Shown here: piece after piece, positions 55,554 to 62,767 of the stretch | Numbering within the stretch: the stretch's first letter is position 1 | Layout of the letters: every line of letters starts with the position of its first letter | Source: Akkermansia muciniphila | Lineage (GTDB): Bacteria > Verrucomicrobiota > Verrucomicrobiia > Verrucomicrobiales > V1-33 | DNA length: 64,000 nt | Reading direction: 5' to 3' | Assembly: GCA_945861415.1 (NCBI GenBank) | Contig: CAMAUV010000006.1 | Span: forward strand, 1 to 64,000 | Notes under the pieces: generated by a model | What the model saw: only the letters and a program-made list of their open reading frames with translations | Told to the model about the DNA's origin: nothing | Database searches by the model: none | Position numbers and translations under genes: made by a program

Positions 55554-55722
55554 AGCTAAAGCTGATACGGGCTGGCAAGCAATGCTGGATCATATCGCCG
55601 TTATCATGGAAGGAGACAGAATCGCCAGCGTTCAGCGTTACCATGCCGTGGGATCAGCCGCCCGAAAATGGCAAAACTTCCCCTTTTACAAGACCGCCCA
55701 TCAGGCCCACACTGCTTATTAA
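55554..55722 (+). other. Unrecognised coding-like fragment before tatA
   Basis: A frame open from 55462 continues through this stretch and ends at 55722 with WQAMLDHIAVIMEGDRIASV and FPFYKTAHQAHTAY. Composition is protein-like, but no family is recognised, and the first part overlaps the DUF167 remnant in another frame. The stop is adjacent to the tatA start. Probably a fragment. Confidence 0.3.
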
Positions 55723-55935
55723 ATGAACACACTTCACCACACCTTCGCCATCCTTGGTCTTGGCAACCAGGAACTCATACTGATCTTTCTGGCGATCCTT
55801 CTCCTCTTCGGAGCGAAAAAGCTGCCGGAACTCGCCCGCGGTCTCGGCAAGAGCATGGGGGAATTCAAGAAAGCCCGTCAGGAATTCGAGCACGAGATCC
55901 ACAAAGCCGCGGACGAAAAGGACGCCAAGATCTGA
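55723..55935 (+). CDS. tatA: Sec-independent protein translocase TatA/E
   Basis: 70 aa. One N-terminal membrane helix (ELILIFLAILLLFGAKKLPE) with the conserved FG hinge, then an amphipathic helix (LARGLGKSMGEFKKARQEFE) and a short charged tail. TatA oligomers form the pore-like part of the twin-arginine translocase in the inner membrane. No tatC or tatB is next to it. Several proteins in this window have Tat signals (DUF1501, NHL propeller, Gfo/Idh at 53851). The downstream nuclease-like gene starts four bases after the stop. Confidence 0.92.
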   Translation: MNTLHHTFAILGLGNQELILIFLAILLLFGAKKLPELARGLGKSMGEFKKARQEFEHEIHKAADEKDAKI

Positions 55936-55939
55936 GCGC

Positions 55940-56908
55940 GTGCGCTTCCGGCGCTTCAGTCTATGCATTTTCCGGGGCGCCTGCCTTTTGGCGGGCTCCC
56001 TTTTCTTTTGCCCGCCGGTTACTGCGGACGAACCTTCGGCAGCCGTGCGCTTCGTGTCATGGAATTTGCGGAACTACCTCCTCACCGCAGTTACGCCTGA
56101 ACCCCGGGCCGCCCATGACACAAAACCTAAGCCGGCGGAGGATGTGGCCGCCGTCACCCGCATTCTTAAAGAACTGAAGCCCGACGTGCTGGGCGTGTCC
56201 GAAATAGGAGGGCCAGAAGACCTCGCCGCCCTACAGGCCCGCCTCAAGGAAGCCGGCTTCGACCTCCCGCACCGCGAGCATGTCATCGCCGCAGACCGCG
56301 TCCGGCATTTGGGCCTGCTCAGCCGCTTCCCCATCACCGCACGCCAGTCGCAGACCAGCCTTTCCTATCTGCACGATGAAACAAGGCTGCCAGTGCAGCG
56401 AGGGTTTCTGGATGTGACCCTGCAGATCACCCCCAGCTACCAGCTTCGCTGTGTCGGCGTGCATCTCAAAAGCCGTCTCGCCACGCCCGAGGCCGATGAA
56501 AACCTCATGCGCCGCAACGAAGCCCACCTCCTCCGCCTCCACACCGACACCATTCTCACCGCAGACCCGGAGACCAATCTGCTGGTATACGGCGACTTCA
56601 ACGACACCCGCGATCAGCCGTCCATCCGTGCCATTCCCGGACCGCGCGGTGCACAAAACTACCTCACCGCCATCACCCCCGCCGATACCCGTGGCGATCG
56701 CTGGACTTATTTTTATCCCGCCGCCGAAACCTACTCGCGCATCGACTACTTTTTCGCCTCCCGCAGCCTCATGCCCGAGGTCGAGGAAGAGCAATGCACC
56801 ATCTACTCCGGCCCGGACTGGTTCACCGCCAGCGACCACCGTGCCCTTTGTTTTGTTTTAACGCCCCGCGAGAAGCAGCCGCGAGTAAGAAAAACAGAAG
56901 GGCGTTGA
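55940..56908 (+). CDS. Secreted endonuclease/exonuclease/phosphatase family protein
   Basis: 322 aa from a GTG at 55940, four bases after tatA. A signal peptide (FSLCIFRGACLLAGSLFF) is followed by the DNase I-like fold: VRFVSWNLRNYLL (Asn), DVLGVSEIGG (Glu), LRCVGVHLKSRL (His), LLVYGDFNDTRDQP (Asp, Asn) and TASDHRALCFVL (Asp, His). All metal and catalytic residues of the EEP family are present, so a phosphodiesterase activity is likely. The substrate is open (nucleic acid, lipid phosphate or inositol phosphate). Export could be by Sec. Confidence 0.85.
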   Translation: MRFRRFSLCIFRGACLLAGSLFFCPPVTADEPSAAVRFVSWNLRNYLLTAVTPEPRAAHDTKPKPAEDVAAVTRILKELKPDVLGVSEIGGPEDLAALQARLKEAGFDLPHREHVIAADRVRHLGLLSRFPITARQSQTSLSYLHDETRLPVQRGFLDVTLQITPSYQLRCVGVHLKSRLATPEADENLMRRNEAHLLRLHTDTILTADPETNLLVYGDFNDTRDQPSIRAIPGPRGAQNYLTAITPADTRGDRWTYFYPAAETYSRIDYFFASRSLMPEVEEEQCTIYSGPDWFTASDHRALCFVLTPREKQPRVRKTEGR

Positions 56909-57058
56909 GTGCTGCGGTGATCGGGGCAGCAACAGACTTCAAGAGAAGGAGGCGTGCAGAAAAATGCGGGCATCGCTGAGAATGAATAGTTTACACCTTT
57001 TCGTGGAAAACCGGTCGGTAATCGGCCCGTGGATGCGAGCCAGACGACTCTGCTTATC

Positions 57059-57250
57059 CTAGGTGGCAGGGTTCCTTGCCGCTGCTCTGATTTGGCCTAA
57101 CTGTTCCGAGTATTGCCGCTCCAGCCTCGCGAGGCGGACATTCAGTCGCTCGACTTGCTTGAGCGCATCGCCTGCTTTCGATCCGACCAACACTGGTGCA
57201 ACCAGCGCATAGACAAATAAGTCAAAGAAAAGGGGAACTAGTTGTCCCAT
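57059..57250 (-). CDS. Small membrane protein with a coiled-coil tail
   Basis: 63 aa from an ATG at 57250. The N-terminal half is one hydrophobic helix (LVPLFFDLFVYALVAPVLVG) and the C-terminal half a heptad-like helix (DALKQVERLNVRLARLERQY). The layout suits a single-pass membrane protein with a cytoplasmic coiled coil. No family is recognised. The frame stays open further upstream, but that part is not coding-like. It is isolated; a short real gene is plausible, chance cannot be excluded. Confidence 0.4.
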   Translation of the reverse strand: MGQLVPLFFDLFVYALVAPVLVGSKAGDALKQVERLNVRLARLERQYSEQLGQIRAAARNPAT

Positions 57251-57685
57251 AATTTCGTGTGGCTGGTGTGTTCCCGCGCCTTCCTTTTGCACCGGCCCGC
57301 ACGTAGTGCTCATTGATTTTCGGGAAGGCAAGCATTGCGCTTGGCATTGCTGTGCCGCCCAGCTGTTGCGACCTTGCAAAGGATACTGAGGTGGACCCTT
57401 CGCCGCTTCGGTGCGTTGATCCGTTCCATCTTCGAACAAGAACAAAAATGGCGATTCCGCTCTGAAAGATTTAAACTGTGCGATTGATGGCCGAGAGAAG
57501 ATAAGTACTCTAATCACTAGAATTACCCTTGTCTGTTTCTTGTGGATTTCTACAAACTTATTAAGAAAATTTGACAAACTGGCACATTCCCATCTACTAA
57601 GCCGGGATTCCGCGCTTATCTGCGGCAAAATTCGTTTGGGCCGTGGAAGGCAAGGGGTCCACTGTCTTAAGGCCACCAGCACGTC
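57251..57685. other. Intergenic, no gene seen
   Basis: About 435 bases of lower GC than the surroundings, between the small membrane gene and the roadblock operon. It should hold the operon promoter. Long open frames on both strands lack coding character. Confidence 0.35.
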
Positions 57686-59908
57686 ATGCCCTCGTTTTTT
57701 CAGAATCTTTTCAAATCCAGTGCCGAGGGATCTTCCCGACACGCAGCCGTGGAGCAGGATTTTTCTGGCAGCCCTGATCGCGCCATGAATGCCGCCTCGA
57801 CTTTTGCCGTGTCCCTTGAGGAACAGTTCACGGTGCGGGAGTTGAGCATCCTGCTGCCACCCCACTTTGTGAGGGCGGATAGAGTTCCGCAGGATCAGGT
57901 TGTCCAATTGCCGCTGGAGTTGCTGAGGGCATCGTTTCAGCAAGGCCGCCCAGCTTTAAAACTCAGCCAGATTTTTCACGCCTGCCCGTTTTTGTTTCAG
58001 CGGCAGATTGACTTGGCCGAGGACATTGATGTGGCGCTGCCATTTCAGAAAGTGGAGCGCTTATTGGAGGCCGAAGGGTCTGCAGGCCATGAGCAGACTA
58101 GCCCTTTCGCCGCGGTTATGGCCGGCCACGCCGAACAGGGGGCCGCTGGCGGCGGGGCCTCGCCCTTTGCCGCCGCCGCGCCGGCTTTTTTTGCGGCGGG
58201 AGTCCTGCCGCCTGCGGCTTCTCCATTTGCGATTCGCGGAGCGAATTCTGCACTGGAGCCGGAAGCGATGCCGCCCGCCGCCTCAGCCAGTCCTGCCCCG
58301 GCAGTGCTCCAACCGGCCCCCACGCAATTGCCCGTGACTCAGGCCCAACCTGCTCCGTCGTCGGTTTTTTCGCACAGCATTTCGCCTCCCTGCTCTTCGG
58401 GCAATGGCCATGCGACTGAGCAAGTGCCAGTCGCAGGTCCAGTGGGTCCCGCGCCAATATTTGCCGCTGCTCTCGCGGCTGCGGCTACACCCGCCGCAGA
58501 GTTGTCCTCGTCGTGCATCAAGGTGCCCCTCGCTTCTCTGCTCCGCGATGTGACTCCTCAGGAGCTGGGCTTCGATTCCTCTGCCGTGGCCGGCACAGTG
58601 GAGGTAGAGATCTCTGCAGATATCATCATGCCGCAGCTTCCCACCGGCCGGGTGGAGATCAGTACTGAGGAACTGCGCGCCGGTGTCCTTGAGCGATTCC
58701 GTCCGGCCTTTGCGCGCGTCAGTGACCAGCGGCGCTTCGTGGTTCCGCTCACGGAGATTTTCCGCAAACTCCCTGCCAACGCCTTGCCGCTGGCGGCCGC
58801 TGAGGAGCCGGTGGTGACTGCTCCGCTCTTCCAGACTCCCTTCGCGCTGCTTGCCGAAGAGGAGGAAAAAGGCCGCAGCCCTCTGCCGGTGATGCCCCTG
58901 CCGCCCGCACCCGCGCCGTCCGGGGTCACCCCATTCCCTCTGGCTCCTCTAGCTTCAGTTTTCGGAACCCCGGTCCAGGGGAAGCCGGCAGAAGTAATCT
59001 CCGCCCTCCCGCCAGTCACCCTGCCCTCTGCACCGCCAGCCGCCTCGGGTGGACGACCGTTCAGCACTTCCCCATCCTCAGCCGGTACGCCCGTTTCATC
59101 CGCCCACTCTTCAATGTCGCCGACCACGCACGCAGTTCCCAAGCTCCCCAATATCCCCGGAATGTCCGGACGGCCCAGTCCCTTTTCCCGTCCTCTTGGC
59201 AGACAGCCAGTGACTCAGGACACTCCGCTGCCAGCCGATCCTAACGGAGACGCCCATGATGACTTGGGCAATTCCTTTTCTGCTGGTTCGCTACGTGCGG
59301 AGCCTCCGCATCCGGGCGCGGCCTTTGGTCAGTCTGCTATTTTTACTGCGCAGACACCGGCACCATTGCCTTCCGGTTTCCCGGCAAGGCTGCCGGTGGC
59401 GCCCCAGGCCAGCGTTCCGGTGCACATGCCCGTGCCGGCCCCAGCGCCCGTATCCGCACCTCCCGCCGCCACGCCGGACAGCTTCAGTTTTGGAGAAGCC
59501 GGAATGGACGACCTAGTCCAGCTTGCTTTGCGAGCGATCTTCCTCACCGCCGAGCCGCTCACACCGGCGCTCATCGCGGTAAAGTGCGCTACCTTGCCGG
59601 GACTCAGTGCCTGCCTCATTGTCAAAGCCGATGGCGCTAAATACGGCAGCAGCAGTCAAACCGGCGGCGACGCGGGGCACTTCAATGACACCGCGCACCG
59701 CTCCATCGAAAGCCTGCGCATGCTTGCCGAAAGCCTTGGTCAGGAAGTGCGCGGCGTTTTCACCCTCCACTCCGGCGGAGGCACCCGCACCATTTTCCTC
59801 GACCGCACCGTCAGTGTTGCGGTGCTGCACTCCAGCACGGACTTCCAGCTCGGCGTGCGGGAGAAGCTCACCCTAGTCATGCGCGCTCTCGCAGACATGA
59901 AACCCTGA
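57686..59908 (+). CDS. Roadblock/LC7-domain protein with long Pro/Ala-rich linker and duplicated N-terminal module
   Basis: 740 aa. Residues about 40-130 form a module (FTVRELSILLPPHFVRADRV; VVQLPLELLRASFQQGRPAL; DVALPFQKVERLL). A related copy lies at about 275-365 (IKVPLASLLRDVTPQELGF; VEISADIIMPQLPTGRVEIS; RRFVVPLTEIFRKLP). Between and after them are long low-complexity Pro/Ala/Ser linkers (about 130-270 and 370-600). The last 130 residues are a roadblock/LC7 domain (MDDLVQLALRAIFLTAEPLT; GLSACLIVKADG; SIESLRMLAESLGQEV; VSVAVLHSSTDFQLGVREKL). Roadblock proteins bind small Ras-like GTPases. The next gene, 22 bases on, encodes one. No membrane segment. The long linker suggests a scaffold tethering the GTPase to a pole or surface. 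Confidence 0.8.
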   Translation: MPSFFQNLFKSSAEGSSRHAAVEQDFSGSPDRAMNAASTFAVSLEEQFTVRELSILLPPHFVRADRVPQDQVVQLPLELLRASFQQGRPALKLSQIFHACPFLFQRQIDLAEDIDVALPFQKVERLLEAEGSAGHEQTSPFAAVMAGHAEQGAAGGGASPFAAAAPAFFAAGVLPPAASPFAIRGANSALEPEAMPPAASASPAPAVLQPAPTQLPVTQAQPAPSSVFSHSISPPCSSGNGHATEQVPVAGPVGPAPIFAAALAAAATPAAELSSSCIKVPLASLLRDVTPQELGFDSSAVAGTVEVEISADIIMPQLPTGRVEISTEELRAGVLERFRPAFARVSDQRRFVVPLTEIFRKLPANALPLAAAEEPVVTAPLFQTPFALLAEEEEKGRSPLPVMPLPPAPAPSGVTPFPLAPLASVFGTPVQGKPAEVISALPPVTLPSAPPAASGGRPFSTSPSSAGTPVSSAHSSMSPTTHAVPKLPNIPGMSGRPSPFSRPLGRQPVTQDTPLPADPNGDAHDDLGNSFSAGSLRAEPPHPGAAFGQSAIFTAQTPAPLPSGFPARLPVAPQASVPVHMPVPAPAPVSAPPAATPDSFSFGEAGMDDLVQLALRAIFLTAEPLTPALIAVKCATLPGLSACLIVKADGAKYGSSSQTGGDAGHFNDTAHRSIESLRMLAESLGQEVRGVFTLHSGGGTRTIFLDRTVSVAVLHSSTDFQLGVREKLTLVMRALADMKP

Positions 59909-59930
59909 AGCCGCTCTCCGCTCCAATCTT

Positions 59931-60584
59931 ATGGCTGTTGTCAATCACGATACGAAGGAAGTCGCCTTCAAGATCGTTTATTGCGGCACGCCCATGGGTG
60001 GAAAGACCACGAATCTGAGCTACATTCACAGTCGCATCGACGGCCCTCAACGCGGTGATCTGGTATCGCTCGCAACCTCGTCGGATCGAACGCTCTTCTT
60101 CGACTTTCTGCCCATCCAGACCGTGGTCATCAACGGTTACCGTACAAGGTTCATGCTCTACACTGTGCCCGGGCAAATCCATTACAACGCCACGCGGCAG
60201 ATGGTGCTCAAAGGCGTGGACGGCATCATCTTCGTGGCCGACAGCCAGACTGCGAGAATGGAGGAAAATGTGGCCTCGTGGCACACGCTGCAACACAATC
60301 TGAAAGAAAACGGAACCCCTGTCGCACAATTCCCGGTAGTGCTTCAGTACAACAAACGCGACCTGCCAGAGATCGCGCCCGTGCCCTACATGGACTTCAT
60401 GTTCAACAACGGCGCGCGCACCTTTCTGCGTTTCGAAGCCAGCGCTGCCACGGGGCAAAACATTTTCACTACACTGAACAGCGCCGCGCAGGAAATCCTG
60501 CAGCGCTTCCACCGCGCCGCCGGCAGTGCTCCTGCTCCCGGGCTCGCCTCGTCACTCCACCGCGCTCCCGCCCCCGCCGCCTAA
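59931..60584 (+). CDS. MglA-like small Ras-family GTPase
   Basis: 217 aa. P-loop GTPMGGKT (residues 19-26), then RGDLVSLATSSDRTLFFDFL (switch I region), YTVPGQIHYNATRQMVLKGV (switch II, G3), IIFVADSQ and QYNKRDLPE (G4, NKRD). These are the hallmarks of bacterial MglA, closely matching the Thermus and Myxococcus proteins by eye. MglA sets cell polarity in Myxococcus by GTP cycling with a roadblock-type GTPase-activating protein. An Ala/Pro-rich C-terminal tail of about 20 residues is extra. It sits between two roadblock-domain genes (22 and 12 bases spacing), so a GTPase with its regulators in one operon is expected. Confidence 0.9.
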   Translation: MAVVNHDTKEVAFKIVYCGTPMGGKTTNLSYIHSRIDGPQRGDLVSLATSSDRTLFFDFLPIQTVVINGYRTRFMLYTVPGQIHYNATRQMVLKGVDGIIFVADSQTARMEENVASWHTLQHNLKENGTPVAQFPVVLQYNKRDLPEIAPVPYMDFMFNNGARTFLRFEASAATGQNIFTTLNSAAQEILQRFHRAAGSAPAPGLASSLHRAPAPAA

Positions 60585-60596
60585 CACTTCTATCCC

Positions 60597-61127
60597 ATGG
60601 AACCGCGCAGCGCCTTCAAAGAACTCATCTTTCCTGCCAGCCCCGGCGGGCGGGCTACCCTGCGCGATGCCCTCACCGCCCACTGCACGGCCAGTGACAC
60701 CGCCTATGCTGCGCTGCTGGAGGAAAGCGGATTTCTCTACGCCGACGCCGGCGACGGCAGCCTGCGGGACCACGGAGAAACGGCCGCTCTCGCGGTGGGG
60801 GCCTACCATGCCATGCGGGAAGTCGCCCGGCGGTTGGGCGAGACCGCATTCGAGGGCATTGCTCATGAAGGAGCCGCCCGGCACTTTTTTATCAGCCCCG
60901 TGGATGGCCGCTACCTGCTGCTGAGCGTTTTCGGCTCCGAAACCCGGCTCGCCCTTGTGCGTGCCAGTGCCCGCCGTGCTGCCGAGGCTCTGCGCGAACT
61001 GATTCTCCTCGGCGCACCGCCGGAACTGCCTCCCGCGCCGCAGCCCCGCGCCAATCAGCCGGTAACAGCGCTACCCGCCGACGGAGATTTTGTCATCGAT
61101 CGGGATTACTTCCTCGCCGCACCCTAA
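60597..61127 (+). CDS. Second roadblock/LC7 (MglB-like) protein
   Basis: 176 aa, 12 bases after the GTPase gene. The roadblock fold can be followed: YAALLEESGFLYADAGDG, LAVGAYHAMREVARRLGETA, FEGIAHEGAARHFFISPVDG, YLLLSVFGSETRLALVRASA and RRAAEALRELILLG. The last 40 residues are Pro-rich with an acidic end (DGDFVIDRDYFLAAP). In Myxococcus the partner MglB is a roadblock protein that accelerates GTP hydrolysis by MglA. This gene is the closest equivalent here. Its stop overlaps the lspA stop by four bases in converging orientation. Confidence 0.82.
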   Translation: MEPRSAFKELIFPASPGGRATLRDALTAHCTASDTAYAALLEESGFLYADAGDGSLRDHGETAALAVGAYHAMREVARRLGETAFEGIAHEGAARHFFISPVDGRYLLLSVFGSETRLALVRASARRAAEALRELILLGAPPELPPAPQPRANQPVTALPADGDFVIDRDYFLAAP

Positions 61128-61633
61128 CTCTTTGCCGGCGCTTTCTGGAAGGCACTGATGAACAGCAGGCCGGCCGCGATGCAGATGCAGGAGTCCGCAA
61201 CATTGAATGACGGCCACGATTGCTCGCCGACGTAAAAGTGCAGGAAGTCGACGACGTAGCCGCGCACGATGCGGTCAAGGAGATTACCGAAGATTCCTGA
61301 AAGCAGCAGCGCTACCGCAACCTTGCTTATCTTCGTGGGGAAGGCGTTGCTACGCACCAGCCACCAAATCAGAATGAGAGCGCCAATGGTCACTCCGCCA
61401 AAGACCACATTGGCCCATGCGGAACCATTGGCCATGCCAAAAGCCACACCGGTATTATGCACCCGCACTAGGTCGAAGAAGCCATCGATCACGGGCGCAC
61501 GGTCGGTGATAAAATAGAGAGCCGAAGGATCTCCGGGCGGCGGCGGCGAAATAAATCTGTCGACGATAATCTGCTTGGTGACGAAATCGATCAGGAAGAG
61601 CGGCAGGGTGAGGAGTAGGATGAGCTTGCGCAT
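61124..61633 (-). CDS. lspA: Lipoprotein signal peptidase (signal peptidase II)
   Basis: 169 aa with four membrane helices. It cleaves the signal peptide of lipidated prolipoproteins. Conserved blocks are LPLFLIDFVTKQIIV, VHNTGVAFGM (NTGxAFG), SGIFGNLLDRIVRGYVVDFL with catalytic Asp, and FNVADSCICIAAG with the second catalytic Asp. A periplasmic loop of about 30 residues (SPPPPGDPSALYFITDRAP) is somewhat longer than in E. coli. It lies nine bases downstream of rlmN and is probably co-transcribed with it. Confidence 0.92.
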   Translation of the reverse strand: MRKLILLLTLPLFLIDFVTKQIIVDRFISPPPPGDPSALYFITDRAPVIDGFFDLVRVHNTGVAFGMANGSAWANVVFGGVTIGALILIWWLVRSNAFPTKISKVAVALLLSGIFGNLLDRIVRGYVVDFLHFYVGEQSWPSFNVADSCICIAAGLLFISAFQKAPAKS

Positions 61634-61642
61634 GAGAATGGT

Positions 61643-62710
61643 TTACGGGGAAAGGACGGAAGCCTCGGCCTGGACACTGCGGCTGCTGCGAAGCTGGCCG
61701 CAGCCGGCGCCCACATCGATCCCGCGGCGTTGCCGGACTGTAACGGGCAGTCCGCTTTCCTGGAGAATGGTTTGAAAGGCGTCCACAACCTCCGGCCGCG
61801 GCGGTCCGGCCGCATAACCTTCCGTTGGATTGAGCGGGATAAGATTCACCTGCACCCCCATGCCCTGCAGCAGGGCGGCGAGCTTCCGGGCATGCTCCGG
61901 GCTGTCGTTCTGCCCGGCGATGAGAGTCCACGCGATGAAAACGCGCTGCTGTTTGCGTGCGGTGTATTCGCGGCAGGCATCCAGCAGCTCCGCCAGTGGC
62001 CAGCGCCGGTTGGCAGGGATAAGGGCGCTGCGCTCTTCATCCGTCGCGGCATGGAGACTCACCGCCAAATGATAGCGCCGGGGATGCTCTGCCAACCGAA
62101 TGATCCCAGGCACATGGCCTACTGTGCTGATAGAAATGCGCGCAGGCCCGATGTTCAGACCGCGAGTATCGGTGATGATGTCCAGCGCGTGCATCACCGC
62201 ATCAAAATTATGCAGCGGTTCGCCCATTCCCATGAGCACGATGTTCCGCACGCGGTCTTGCAGCACGGAGCGTGTATAGCGTTCCACGTGCAGCGCCTGA
62301 GCTACGATTTCTGCCGCGCTCAAATGCCGCACAAATCCCATTTGCCCGGTGGCACAGAACACGCAGCCCATCGCGCAGCCCGCCTGCGTACTGAGACACG
62401 CCGTGTATCGTCCGGCATAGCCCATGAGCACGCTCTCGATTTCTTGCCCGTCCCGCAGGCCCAGCAAAAACTTACGCGTCACCCCGTCGCTGCTGGGCGT
62501 TTCAAAACATAGTCTCGGCACCTCCAGAGCAGGCTCTGGCTGTGCCTCGATCCATCGCTGCAGTGGCGGCAGTAATCCGCTCAGTTCGGTGCGCAGTTCT
62601 TGATGAAGCGCACGGAAAAGTGTCCCCGCGTGAGCCTTCCGCACGCCATCCTCTGCCAGCCGCGACTGCAACTGGGAAAAGCTAAGATCATGGAGTGTTG
62701 CGGGCAGCAT
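61643..62710 (-). CDS. rlmN: 23S rRNA (adenine(2503)-C(2))-methyltransferase RlmN
   Basis: 355 aa radical SAM enzyme that methylates C2 of A2503 in 23S rRNA and A37 in tRNAs. The cluster motif is CAMGCVFCATG (CX3CX2C). Other blocks are QAGCAMGC, RNIVLMGMGEPLHNFD, ISISTVGHVPGIIRLA, LAVSLHAATDEERSALIP and VNLIPLNP. The methyl-carrier and resolving cysteines fit the RRGIDVGAGCGQL end and the QAGC/CATG region. Length matches E. coli RlmN (384 aa) with a shorter tail. It is the upstream gene of the rlmN-lspA pair. Confidence 0.92.
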   Translation of the reverse strand: MLPATLHDLSFSQLQSRLAEDGVRKAHAGTLFRALHQELRTELSGLLPPLQRWIEAQPEPALEVPRLCFETPSSDGVTRKFLLGLRDGQEIESVLMGYAGRYTACLSTQAGCAMGCVFCATGQMGFVRHLSAAEIVAQALHVERYTRSVLQDRVRNIVLMGMGEPLHNFDAVMHALDIITDTRGLNIGPARISISTVGHVPGIIRLAEHPRRYHLAVSLHAATDEERSALIPANRRWPLAELLDACREYTARKQQRVFIAWTLIAGQNDSPEHARKLAALLQGMGVQVNLIPLNPTEGYAAGPPRPEVVDAFQTILQESGLPVTVRQRRGIDVGAGCGQLRSSRSVQAEASVLSP

Positions 62711-62767
62711 CAGGAGAAAGGCCGCGATCCATCGCAGCCCACGGAAACTTCTTCAACACGGGAATCC

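Noticed and set aside
57251-57943. N-terminal extension of the small membrane ORF to 294 codons
   Set aside because: The first 230 codons overlap the roadblock gene start and have no coding character; only the last 63 codons are kept.
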